This document shows positions 9,128 to 18,678 of a stretch of 64,000 bases of DNA, piece by piece (the stretch's first letter is position 1; each line of letters opens with the position of its first letter). The notes beneath the pieces are model-generated. The model did not search any database. It was not told the DNA's origin and saw nothing but the letters and a program-made list of their open reading frames with translations. This DNA is from SZUA-36 sp963753105. Lineage in GTDB: Bacteria; Pseudomonadota; Gammaproteobacteria; Xanthomonadales; SZUA-36. The stretch covers positions 930,001 to 994,000 of the forward strand of contig CAVWBD010000001.1 in the NCBI GenBank assembly GCA_963753105.1. Direction: 5' to 3'. A program made the translations under genes and the position numbers.

Positions 9128-10129
9128 GTGAAAATTGCAATTAATGGTTACGGTCGTATTGGACGCAATATCGTGCGGGCTATACATGAGTTGGACCGTG
9201 CCAGCGAATTCGACGTTGTGGCAGTCAATGACCTGGGCGATGCAAATACCAATGCCCACCTGACCCAGTACGATACCGCGCACGGCAAGTTCCCCGGAAC
9301 CGTCAGCGTGGACGGTAATGACCTGATCGTCAACGGTGACCGCATCAAGGTATTCGCAGAACGCGATCCGTCAAAATTGCCATGGGCTGAGTTGGGTGTT
9401 GACGTGGTCATGGAATGCACGGGTATCTTCCGTAGCCGCGAGACCGCCGGTGCGCATATTGCGGCCGGCGCCAAGAAGGTGATCATCTCGGCCCCAGGTC
9501 AGAACGTGGATAACACCATCGTATACGGCGTTAACCATGACACGCTGAAAGCCAGCGATGAGATTATCTCCAATGCATCCTGCACGACCAACTGCCTGGC
9601 GCCGGTCGCCAAGGTTTTGCATGAGTCGATCGGTATCGAGCATGGCCTGATGACCACCATCCACGCCTATACCAATGACCAGGTGTTGACGGACTTTTAC
9701 CACAAGGACCTGCGCCGGGCGCGTTCAGCTACGATGAGCCAGATTCCTACCAGTACAGGAGCAGCCGCAGCAGTTGGTATGGTACTGCCTGAATTGAAGG
9801 GCAAACTGGATGGTTTCTCCATGCGTGTGCCGACCATCAATGTGTCTGTCGTCGATCTCACCTTCACCGCCAGCAGGGCAACGACCGTTGAGGAAGTCAA
9901 TGCTATTGCCAAGGCCGCAGCCGAAGGCAGCCTGAAAGGCATACTGGGCTACAATGACGCGCCGCTGGTATCCATCGACTTCAACCACGACCCCAGGTCT
10001 TCCATTTTTGATGGCGGTCTGACCCGGGTCATGGAAGGCAACATGGTCAAGGTTTTGAGTTGGTATGACAACGAGTGGGGCTTTAGCTGCCGCATGCTCG
10101 ATACCGCCAATGCTTTGATGAACGCCTAG
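9128..10129 (+). CDS. gap: Glyceraldehyde-3-phosphate dehydrogenase, type I
   Basis: 333 residues, starting at GTG 9128 with MKIAINGYGRIGRNIVRA, the standard NAD-binding Rossmann start. The catalytic Cys lies in NASCTTNCLAP (Cys about 152) and the base His in TIHAYTNDQ. It makes 1,3-bisphosphoglycerate for the kinase encoded next. Asp in VAVNDLGD at the end of the second strand suggests NAD preference. The close C-terminal signature is SWYDNEWGFSCRM. It sits 7 bases after tkt and 27 before pgk. An erythrose-4-phosphate dehydrogenase is less likely because the motif after the catalytic His differs from Epd. Intact. Confidence 0.96.
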   Translation: MKIAINGYGRIGRNIVRAIHELDRASEFDVVAVNDLGDANTNAHLTQYDTAHGKFPGTVSVDGNDLIVNGDRIKVFAERDPSKLPWAELGVDVVMECTGIFRSRETAGAHIAAGAKKVIISAPGQNVDNTIVYGVNHDTLKASDEIISNASCTTNCLAPVAKVLHESIGIEHGLMTTIHAYTNDQVLTDFYHKDLRRARSATMSQIPTSTGAAAAVGMVLPELKGKLDGFSMRVPTINVSVVDLTFTASRATTVEEVNAIAKAAAEGSLKGILGYNDAPLVSIDFNHDPRSSIFDGGLTRVMEGNMVKVLSWYDNEWGFSCRMLDTANALMNA

Positions 10130-10156
10130 AACTGCTCAACATTTGGAGGCCCTAAG

Positions 10157-11337
10157 ATGTCATTTCTGCGTATGGACGAACTGGACCTGGCCGGCAAGCG
10201 TGTAATGATCCGGGAGGATTTTAATGTTCCCGTTGATGCGGGCAGGGTGACATCGGATGCACGGCTGCAGGCTGCATTGCCGACCATCAGATTGGCGTTG
10301 GACGGTGGTGCAGCCGTCATCCTGCTGTCCCACCTCGGACGGCCGGTTGAGGGCCAGTATGACGAGAAGTTTTCAATGGCGCCGGTTGCCGCTCACCTGT
10401 CCGGTTTGCTGGATACGCCTGTGCGTTTGCAGAAAGACTGGCTGGATGGCTTTGCCATTGAACCCGGCGAAGTCGTCCTGTGTGAAAACGTACGCTTCAA
10501 TGCGGGTGAAAAGGGCAACGATGAAGATCTTGCCCGTCGCATGGCCAAACTGTGTGACGTGTTTGTCATGGATGCGTTTGGCACGGCTCATCGCGCCCAG
10601 GCCTCTACCGAAGGCGTCAGCCGTTTTGCACCACAGGCCTGTGCGGGTCCCTTGCTCAGCCGTGAGTTGTATGAATTGGAAAAAGCGCTGAGGACACCCG
10701 ACACGGCCCATGCTGGCGATCGTTGGTGGTTCCAAGGTTTCCACCAAGCTGACCGTGCTGGAAGCACTGATGGAAATCGTCGACCAGCTGATCGTTGGTG
10801 GCGGTATCGCCAATACTTTCATTGCAGCAAGCGGTCATAACGTTGGCAAATCGTTGTATGAGCCGGACCTGATCGGTGAGGCGCAGCGTCTGATCCGCAT
10901 GGCGCACAGGAAAGGTGGTGAAATACCCATTCCCAAGGACGTGCTGGTCGCCAAGGAGTTCTCGAAAGACGCCATGGCCTTCGTGCGTTCAGTGGATGAG
11001 GTGCAGGACGATGAAATGATCCTGGATATCGGTCCGCTGACTTCGGTGGATTATGCGGCCATCATCCAGGGTGCGGGAACGGTGATCTGGAACGGGCCAG
11101 TCGGCGTGTTCGAATTCAAGCGCTTTGCCGCAGGCACCCGTGCGGTTGCCGAACGCGATCGATGTATCCGGCGCATTCAGCATCGCCGGTGGTGGTGACA
11201 CGCTGGCTGCCATCGACCAGTTCAAAGTCAAAGATGGTGTCAGCTATATTTCAACCGGTGGTGGCGCTTTCCTCGAGTATGTCGAAGGCAAGGTGTTGCC
11301 GGCAGTTGCGGCGTTGGAAGCACGTTACGACACCTAG
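10157..11337 (+). CDS. pgk: Phosphoglycerate kinase, two frameshifts
   Basis: Transfers phosphate from 1,3-bisphosphoglycerate to ADP. The span of about 393 codons matches the family. N-terminal substrate motif REDFNVPVD, then LLSHLGRP, LCENVRFN and FGTAHRAQAS lie in the first frame. The second frame, from about 10698, holds PMLAIVGGSKVSTKLTVLE and NGPVGVFE. The third, from about 11145, holds the nucleotide loop SIAGGGDTLAAI and the ending STGGGAFLEYVEGKVLPAV. Single-base errors near 10695 and 11145 break the frame. Pgk is essential for glycolysis and conservation is unbroken across the joins, so errors are likelier than decay. ATG 10157 has GGAGG 8 bases upstream. Confidence 0.93.
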
Positions 11338-11358
11338 CCCGCATATTGCGCCAGCCGC

Positions 11359-13630
11359 TCAGCGCCTACCGAGGCTGCGTGGGCCGAAAATGGTGCCCAA
11401 CCTGAGGAAGTAGAGCGGGTTGCGTTCCTCGCTCCAACCGATACCGAGATATACCGGGCCAAGCGGTGAGCTGTAGGCCAGGTAGAAACTCCCATTGAGC
11501 AGACCTTCAGAGAAGATGTCACCGCGGTCTTCGGTGGCGTTGCCATATTCCAATGTCATACCGGCATAGCCGGGCAGGAAACCGCTCTTACCCACCTGGT
11601 AACGGTAGCCCAGCAACACCAGGCCGTAATGCTGTCCAAGCAGTGAATTGGGCTCAAATCCCGACATGTTCAGGAAACCACCCCCGGTATACCAGCTGTA
11701 AATGGAGGTGTTGTCATCCAGGCTGGTGTTGTACTGGCCGCCCCAGGTCAGGTTGTGTAAACCAAAGCTATGGCTCCCGTAATACGCGAACTCCACCTGG
11801 TCATAGTCGAGATCCGCGCCCAGGCTCTCAAGCGATTTCGTATATTTCATGCTGGACCAGGAGCCGCGGGTTGGCAGGTAGCGGTCGTCCAGGCGGTCAA
11901 AATCCAGTTGCACAAAAAGCTCGGCGCCGTCGAAGGAGAACGGTTTTATCTCGGGGTTGCCAACGGTAATGTCCATGTTGCCCGCGTAACGGGTAAACCC
12001 GGTGGACAGTCTTGCATAGCGGCCGAATTCGCGCGCCAGGGCAAGGGCGCCGCCGAACTTCGTCCAGTTCAATTTCAGCCAATGCATCGCCAACGTCATC
12101 AAAAATGAGCAATGGCCGTCTGAAAATGGAAATGCTGGGGTGAAAAATGTACCTGAGGCCATCATCCAGTGGCCGGTAATAGTCGCGCGAAAAGACCCGG
12201 CGATTCACCTAAGCTGGGCCATGACCCGGACTTCGGAACCACGTTTATCCAGGCCGGTATTCAGATAGGCGGCCCGGATGTTGAAATCCGTACCCCGGCC
12301 GCTGAAGCTCAGGTCCAGGCCGGTTTCGACAAACTGCGTACCACGCTCGTCCTGGAGTACCGTGATTTCGATACCTTGCAGGCCATCCTCCTCCACGATG
12401 GAGTAGCGGGCCTGGCGGATAAACCCAAGACCGTAGATTTGGCGCAGGTCCTTGTCCAGCCGTTGCAGGTTCAACGCGTCTCCCGGGCTTGATGCTGACA
12501 CGGTCCAGGATGATGTCGTCGGAGAACCTGGATTGATTGTCCAACTGCACAAAATGTACCTGGGGTGGACCTTCGACACAGGCTTCGATCTGCCGGCGCC
12601 AGGCGCGATAGTCTGTCTCGGACAGTGCATATTCGAGTAACTGGTCCTGCACCGACTCAGCTGCCGCGTAGCCAATTGGAATGGCCTCATCCAGTTTGCC
12701 AAAATCCGCCGGAGCTGATCAAATCGCCAATGTCCGGCGCGATCAGGATATCGTTTTCACCCATGTTTCTGATCTGCACATCGGTGTTGTTCACGGTCAG
12801 CAATACCACTCATCTGGTAAACGATGGCGATGGCGTTGGAAAGGTCTTCCTTGCCGGCCAGCTTGGTGCCCACATCCACCGCGATGACGACATCAGCGCC
12901 CATGTTCCGCGCGACGTCCACGGGCAGGTTGCGCACCAGGCCGCCATCGACCAGCAGGGCGCCGTCACGGCGCACGGGGTCAAATACTGCCGGAACCGCC
13001 ATGCTGGCCCGCATGGCCATGGACAGTTCACCATCACCGATGACCACCATGTTGCCGGTCACGATATCGGTTGCCACGGCGCGGAAGGGAATGGGCAGTT
13101 GATCAAAATCGGTCGTGTTGACACGCTGAGAACTCACCGATTCGAACATGAAAATCACTTTCTGGCCGGAGACCACCCCCTTGGGCAACAAGCTGCTGCC
13201 CTCGCCAATACCCAGCTTGGGTCCGAACAAGCCCAGCGTGTCATCGGCTTTGCGTCTGAACGGGATATCCTCGCGGGAAGTTTCGTCCTTGAACAGGTCA
13301 TCCCAGTCCGCCTCCCTTATTATCTGGCGCGAGTTCGTCGGACTGCATACCGGTGGAAAGAAATCCACCGACGATGGAACCCATGCTGGTGCCGGCGATG
13401 TAGTCATAAGGGATACGCATTTCCTCCAGCTTCCTGAGCACGCCCATGTGGGCGTAGCCACGGGCGCCGCCCCCACCGAGTACCAGGCCGATTTTTGGTC
13501 TGTCAGAAACCGCGGTTCTGTGGCATTGGTCCGCCGCCGCCGCCAATGCGGGGGGTGCAACAAAATTTGCCAAAACGGCCGAAGCGAAGAAAATCAGTCC
13601 GGTGAATTTGAAACGAAATATCTGTGACAT
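11359..13630 (-). CDS. Patatin-like phospholipase with C-terminal BamA-type barrel (PlpD-like, type Vd), six frameshifts
   Basis: About 757 codons. From ATG 13630: signal peptide (about 30 residues ending PPALAAAADQ), then a patatin domain with oxyanion loop GGGGARGYAH, nucleophile Ser in GTSMGS and Asp in DGGLVRNLPVD. A POTRA-like segment follows (LQRLDKDLRQIYGLGFIRQA), then a 16-strand-type barrel (SFSGRGTDFNIRAAYLN to YFLRLGTIF). This order is that of Pseudomonas PlpD, a lipase exported through its own barrel. Frames change near 13320, 12808, 12712, 12487, 12210 and 12055, with conserved protein on both sides each time. Six breaks in 2.3 kb could also mean a true pseudogene. It is divergent from the next gene and convergent with pgk. 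Confidence 0.8.
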
Positions 13631-13726
13631 GGTTAAACCCAGTCCAGCAGGTAATTGATGACGTGTCAATACTACATAAAAACCACTATCATTACGCTCC
13701 CGCTCAAATCGCCATGGGAAGCAAAC

Positions 13727-15928
13727 GTGAATAGACATTCGTACTTGCACCTGCTGATAATCGTGTCAGCAGTATTTACTTGCCAGTTTGTGCAAGCATC
13801 GACGGTCGTAGATGGTCAGGAAACTGGTCTGACCGATTACCCGCGTATAGAGCATTTTGAGCAGGGTAGTGTACAGGTCGATTTCCCAACACTGGATGCC
13901 TGGGCGGACTTTCGCTATCTGAAGGCCTGGCTGCCGGTCGAAATCAGTCTGAACAGCGAGAGTAAGCCACATGTGGGTTCCGTGTATGTCCAGGCGGCCA
14001 CGGAGATCGATTTTGACCACAGGACCGTCAAAATATTCGAGACAGAAGTACTAAAGACAAAATTTCCCGATGCAGGGCGATCAGATGAGGTAAGCAGGCT
14101 GACCGGACAAGCCTTCCAGGGACGTGAAAGAACTGTGCCACTGGATGTTTTATTGCGTCTGTTACCGGAAAATTTTGAGATTCCAGGCCAGGGCGATGAG
14201 GCACCCCAATTAAATTTTAATCCGCCGGTGATACGTGTTTCCCGGTCGCCACTAAAATTGTTGTCGATTGACATGAAGCCTGTCAGGGCGTCGATCGAGG
14301 GCACAGAACTGGATTTTGTTGTCAATACAAACTGGAACGTGTTTTTTCACCGTGCACAAGAGCTTTGGTACGTTCTCAATGATGATGTCTGGCAGCAGAA
14401 TGAGTATTTATCTGATGGTGGCTGGACCACAACCGTCAGTTTACCGTCCGATTTTGATTCCCTGGTCGGCGACGAATACTGGAAAGGGATCCAGAAAGCC
14501 CTGCCTCTGACGGAACCACGGGAACCACCGGTACCTTTTATCATAAGTTTGCAGGCGACCGAGCTCATACTCCTGGACGGTGAGCCCCGTCTGGAGGACA
14601 TTGTGGAGACCGGTATCGGTTACGTGACCAATACCAGGAGTGATCTGTTCAATTATCGGGATCGCTGGTACCTCCAGGTTTCGGGACGCTGGTTCAGCAA
14701 TCGTGAACTGAGCGGGCAATGGCAATCGGCCAGAAATTTACCGGACGCTTTTGCCCGGATTCCCGCCAATCATGAAAAGGGACATGTGTTGTTCTCCGTG
14801 CCCGGTACGCGGCAGGCAAAACTGGCAATGATCGAAGCAGCATTACCCCACCGGGTATCAGTTTCCAGGGAAGCGAATCCGGAACTTGGGTTGATCTGGG
14901 TTGGTGAGCCGAGGTTCGAGCCTATTGAGACAACCCAGTTGGAACGAGGCCTGAATACCCCACTACAAATCATCAGGCACAATAATTTCTATTACCTTTG
15001 CTTTGAAGGCGCCTGGTATTTTTCTGCGTCACCAGAAGGGCCATGGAAGGTTGCATTGCAAATACCCGGTGAAATCTATCGCATCCCGGCCACCGATCCT
15101 GCCTTCAATGTCACTTTTGTCAGGCTTGACCAGTACCAGGAAGCAACACAAGAGCATGTAGATTACAGTTACTCAAGCGGGTACACCGGAAGTTTTTCAA
15201 CAACCGTAAGTGTGGTCTACGGTACCGGTTGGCATCATCCATCCAGTGTCTACTGGGGCCCGGCAAACAGGCCGCACTATTGGCATTACGGTTGGGCTTA
15301 TGGTCACAACGTTGGCTATCACCCGGTGGGTGCCTACTATGGCGGCCGCTATGGATACAACAATCCATGGCGTGGTTATTATGGTCGAACTACCGTCACT
15401 CTGGCATCTCCCACCGTGGATTTTACCCATGGTTATGGCTCGGCCTGGCAGGGCCCCTTGCAAACAACACCCGGTTACCCCGGGGAGGCCGTTGATAATT
15501 CACTCGATGAGTTTTTGCCAAAGAAACAGATCGATGGCAAAGAAGAATTTATCGATACCAGCAAGGATGCGCCCGCGGCACCTGCAAAGGTTTCGGCGGC
15601 AACATTGATTGCGGGCACCACCCTCTCATCCAACCGGGTTTCCGGCCCTGATGGAGAAGTGTATAAGCACGAAGATCAGGAATGGAGCCAGTATAGCGAT
15701 GGTAATTGGAACACCATGCAGGCAATGGAGCAACAATACAGTAATGCGTCACGGCAACAACAAGGGCGGCCAGAGACTCAGAAAGGGGAGCCGTGGTTGC
15801 CGGCGCACAAACGGACCTTGAGCCGGTCGGAGCTGGACCGCCAGGCGCTGGCACGCCAGGAAGGTACGGAAAATTACAGCAAGTACCGGATGGAAAAGGA
15901 ATCACAGAACCCTGCAGGTTCCGGTTAG
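13727..15928 (+). CDS. Large exported protein of unknown function with Trp/Tyr-rich repeats
   Basis: 733 residues from GTG 13727, preceded by GGGAAG; this start gives a clean signal peptide (NRHSYLHLLIIVSAVF, ending FVQAS). The mature protein has repeated modules in which a short strand around W-Y-V/L precedes a W-x-W/F turn (NWNVFFHRAQELWYVLNDDVW; DRWYLQVSGRWFSNRELSGQW; NNFYYLCFEGAWYFSASPEGPW), as in beta-propeller or carbohydrate-binding-like repeats. A Tyr/His/Gly-rich stretch follows (about residues 495-570) and the C-terminus is charged. I do not recognise a catalytic motif. It may be a cell-surface or periplasmic scaffold. The coding sequence is intact. Confidence 0.7.
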   Translation: MNRHSYLHLLIIVSAVFTCQFVQASTVVDGQETGLTDYPRIEHFEQGSVQVDFPTLDAWADFRYLKAWLPVEISLNSESKPHVGSVYVQAATEIDFDHRTVKIFETEVLKTKFPDAGRSDEVSRLTGQAFQGRERTVPLDVLLRLLPENFEIPGQGDEAPQLNFNPPVIRVSRSPLKLLSIDMKPVRASIEGTELDFVVNTNWNVFFHRAQELWYVLNDDVWQQNEYLSDGGWTTTVSLPSDFDSLVGDEYWKGIQKALPLTEPREPPVPFIISLQATELILLDGEPRLEDIVETGIGYVTNTRSDLFNYRDRWYLQVSGRWFSNRELSGQWQSARNLPDAFARIPANHEKGHVLFSVPGTRQAKLAMIEAALPHRVSVSREANPELGLIWVGEPRFEPIETTQLERGLNTPLQIIRHNNFYYLCFEGAWYFSASPEGPWKVALQIPGEIYRIPATDPAFNVTFVRLDQYQEATQEHVDYSYSSGYTGSFSTTVSVVYGTGWHHPSSVYWGPANRPHYWHYGWAYGHNVGYHPVGAYYGGRYGYNNPWRGYYGRTTVTLASPTVDFTHGYGSAWQGPLQTTPGYPGEAVDNSLDEFLPKKQIDGKEEFIDTSKDAPAAPAKVSAATLIAGTTLSSNRVSGPDGEVYKHEDQEWSQYSDGNWNTMQAMEQQYSNASRQQQGRPETQKGEPWLPAHKRTLSRSELDRQALARQEGTENYSKYRMEKESQNPAGSG

Positions 15929-16058
15929 TCGTCAGGTGGTAGTGTCAGCTCTGTTCCATCCCTGGCAACATGACCACGGGTCTTGACTTGACATACTTTC
16001 GAACCAATCATGTAAACTTGATATCACCAGTTTTATCAATCATTGAAGGAATAGGACA

Positions 16059-16655
16059 ATGCAGGTTATTTCAGTATTAAACAAATGTTCCCGGTTGCTA
16101 TTGGTCATGGCGGCAGTGGCGTTGCTGGCGGGCTGTGCTTCCGGGCCCACCATTCAGAGCGATTACGACCCGACCGTTGACTTCAGCCAATACAAGACTT
16201 ATGGCTTCTTCAACCCCATGGGTATCGAAGGCCCGAATTACTCCAGTATCTACGGCGCTATTTTCCGTGATGCAATCGGCAACGAAATGGAAAGCCGGGG
16301 GTACGTGATGTCTGACAATCCAGATCTGTTACTTAATGTTTCCGGCCGTCTGCAAGACAAAACAAAGGTTACAACCACGTCTGATCCATACATGGGGGCC
16401 GGCTATTACGGATATCGCCGGGGCGCTTACGGTGCCTGGGGCGGTTATGGTTATGGAACAACCACACATGTCAGCAATTACACTGAAGGCACCATCAATG
16501 TTGACATGGTTGACCGGGTGCAAAAGCGCATGATCTGGGAAGGTGTTGGTGTGGGTCGTGTCGATGAGGACAAGACCGGCGAGGAGCGCCGTCAGTCCAT
16601 TTATGACGGGGTCAAGGAAATGTTTGCCGGCTATCCGTTCCGCGCTGGTCAGTAA
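16059..16655 (+). CDS. DUF4136-type lipoprotein
   Basis: 198 residues. The N-terminus is a lipoprotein signal with lipobox LLAGC (Cys about residue 27), so the mature protein is anchored to a membrane. The mature part starts SDYDPTVDFSQYKTYGFF, the hallmark of the DUF4136 family, and ends in RQSIYDGVKEMFAGYPF. Between them is a Gly/Tyr-rich loop (about residues 115-135). The family has no firm function. It follows the large Trp/Tyr-rich exported protein by 130 bases, and both carry Tyr/Gly-rich loops, so a shared envelope role is possible but unproven. An inverted repeat follows the stop. Confidence 0.85.
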   Translation: MQVISVLNKCSRLLLVMAAVALLAGCASGPTIQSDYDPTVDFSQYKTYGFFNPMGIEGPNYSSIYGAIFRDAIGNEMESRGYVMSDNPDLLLNVSGRLQDKTKVTTTSDPYMGAGYYGYRRGAYGAWGGYGYGTTTHVSNYTEGTINVDMVDRVQKRMIWEGVGVGRVDEDKTGEERRQSIYDGVKEMFAGYPFRAGQ

Positions 16656-16665
16656 ATTCTGAAAA

Positions 16666-16690
16666 ACCGGCCCGGATTTACCGGGCCGGT
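16666..16690. terminator. Hairpin between convergent genes
   Basis: Perfect GC-rich inverted repeat ACCGGCCCGG / CCGGGCCGGT with a short loop, between the lipoprotein gene and the leftward phosphatase gene. It lacks a long T-run on either strand, so it may be a weak or bidirectional terminator. Confidence 0.6.
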
Positions 16691-16710
16691 GTATTGCACG
16701 AAATTCAATG

Positions 16711-18429
16711 TCAGTCGTTGAGTACTTCCACCAGGGGCTGTCCGAATGCCCCGGAAGGTGGCTTGATATGCAAACGGGCAGTCAACGTTGGTGCGATATC
16801 GTAAGGTGACACTGCACGGTAGATCGTGTTTTTATCAATACCCGATCCAGCAAAGAAAATCGGCACAAAGGTATCGTAACGCCATGGTGAGCCGTGTGTG
16901 GACGCTACCACCAAACCATCAAAATCATTGATAAACACATTGGGCTCGAAGACTACAAATATATCGCCGGAGCGCTTGGCATTGTAGTTGTTCAAGACCG
17001 AACGCATCAGTAGGGTGTCGGGCTGGCTATTTTCAGCCAGCGAAGAACTGGGCACTGCCACGGAGATGCCCTTGAATTTCCTTAGTTCATCTGCGACCGC
17101 CTGCTCAACCGCTGCCTGGTCCAGGCCACTTTCCCGGATCAGTTCACGGTCAAGGTAGACATAGGGATGAGAGTACATGGTTATCAGTTCTTTACCGATA
17201 CCGAATCTCTGTTTGAGCCGTGCGATGGCAGGTTCACGATCCAGTTTGTCGGTGTCGAAGTAATGGGCGTTGCGAATACCCAGCGAATTGAGGAACCCTG
17301 GTGCTTCCGGGCCACCATGATCAGCCGACAGCACGATCATCGTATTTTCCAGCCCGATTTCCTGGTCGATGAATGCAAATAACTCCGCCAGCGTCCGGTC
17401 CAGTTGCAGGATGTTGTCTTCGGCCTCGAGGCTTGAAGCACCGAACAGGTGACCCACGTAATCAGTTGCAGAGAAGCTGACCGACAGGTAATCGGGCACA
17501 TCGTCCTGGCCGAGTTTTTCCTGGCGGATCAATTCCCGGGCGAAATCCAGGATCAGCTGGTCACCTGCAGGGCTGAGCGTCAGGCGCGTGGTGAAATACT
17601 TGTCATCAGGCTCGCCGAATGCATGTGGGAAAGTCCGCCCAAAACCGGGGAAGTCGGTTTCCCAGGGGCGGTCATCGCTGTCACCAAAAAGGTAGCTCGG
17701 TTGCTCGTGCAGCAAGTTCCATGACTTGCCCGCGTAAGCCGACACATGGCCGTCCTGGTTCCACTGGGACACCCATTCAGGATACTTCTCGTAATAGTAA
17801 TTACTGGTGACAAACTCGCCACTCGATTTTGAAAACCAGAAAGCCTTACCCGCATGCCCGGCCATGGCGATTGCACCGCGGTCCTTGACCGAAACACCGA
17901 AAATTTTTGATTTGCCACCAAAGTGAATGGCCATTTCGTCACCCAATGTGGAAACGAGGATGGCGTTTGGAGAGCGGCCGGTGACCCCGGCAACTCTTTG
18001 GGTTGGATCAATCTCCGTCGCCTTGTCGACGCCGGCGTCGGCGGTCAGCAGCAGGTAATCCGGATCTTCTATGTTGTAGACAAGGCGTTGCAATTCATGG
18101 TCAAACCAGACGTTGGCGACCATGCCGTGCGCGGAAGGCAGTGCGCCGGTGGCAAGCGACGTGTGACCGACAATGGTCTCGGTATTCGCATGCTGATAAT
18201 GAGCGTTGGCGTAGTGGACGCCGTTGTCGATCAGGTACCGGAACCCACCTTTTCCAAGACGATCTGCGTACCGGGTGGGCATATCACCGCGCAGTTGGTC
18301 CACGGTGATCTGCAGGATGAGTCTGGGTGGCGACAGATCTGCTGTTGCTCCCCACGAAGGTGATAGAAACAATGGCAAAAATAGTACCGGTAAAAATTTC
18401 GCCGCGACGCTGTTTAATACATTTCTCAT
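16711..18429 (-). CDS. Alkaline phosphatase family protein (PafA / nucleotide pyrophosphatase type)
   Basis: 572 residues from ATG 18429, placed where a signal peptide begins (MRNVLNSVAAKFLPVLFLP). Features of the PafA-like periplasmic phosphatases: metal-binding Asp in ITVDQLRGDM, a likely Thr nucleophile in NTETIVGHTSLATG, then SATDYVGHLFG and the metal ligands in LSADHGGPEAPGF. It would release phosphate from monoesters or diesters outside the cytoplasm. The sequence before 18429 in the same frame has no signal and is probably not translated. It lies 249 bases downstream of a sulfatase on the same strand but is separated from it by a terminator. Intact. Confidence 0.87.
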   Translation of the reverse strand: MRNVLNSVAAKFLPVLFLPLFLSPSWGATADLSPPRLILQITVDQLRGDMPTRYADRLGKGGFRYLIDNGVHYANAHYQHANTETIVGHTSLATGALPSAHGMVANVWFDHELQRLVYNIEDPDYLLLTADAGVDKATEIDPTQRVAGVTGRSPNAILVSTLGDEMAIHFGGKSKIFGVSVKDRGAIAMAGHAGKAFWFSKSSGEFVTSNYYYEKYPEWVSQWNQDGHVSAYAGKSWNLLHEQPSYLFGDSDDRPWETDFPGFGRTFPHAFGEPDDKYFTTRLTLSPAGDQLILDFARELIRQEKLGQDDVPDYLSVSFSATDYVGHLFGASSLEAEDNILQLDRTLAELFAFIDQEIGLENTMIVLSADHGGPEAPGFLNSLGIRNAHYFDTDKLDREPAIARLKQRFGIGKELITMYSHPYVYLDRELIRESGLDQAAVEQAVADELRKFKGISVAVPSSSLAENSQPDTLLMRSVLNNYNAKRSGDIFVVFEPNVFINDFDGLVVASTHGSPWRYDTFVPIFFAGSGIDKNTIYRAVSPYDIAPTLTARLHIKPPSGAFGQPLVEVLND

Positions 18430-18614
18430 GTTGTGTCTTACCCCACTGCTACTTGCTTGGAATGATTTCGATAATATCGTTGGCTGACCCGATTCCGTGT
18501 ACATAAGCTCGCTGCCGGTGATATCCGAAGGCGGCTGAAAAATGAACAATATTTCTGATGACCCTTCCGTGCTAATCGTCAGATTACTGTACATTATTGA
18601 CATGAATATTTGGC

Positions 18615-18645
18615 AAAAAAAGGGCGGGAGACAATCCTCCCGCCC
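18615..18645 (-). terminator. Intrinsic terminator after the sulfatase gene
   Basis: Read on the minus strand: GGGCGGGAG / CTCCCGCCC stem followed by seven T residues. It lies 34 bases past the sulfatase stop. Confidence 0.85.
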
Positions 18646-18678
18646 ATAAAATCAGGGTCATAAACAGACTAATGGTGA

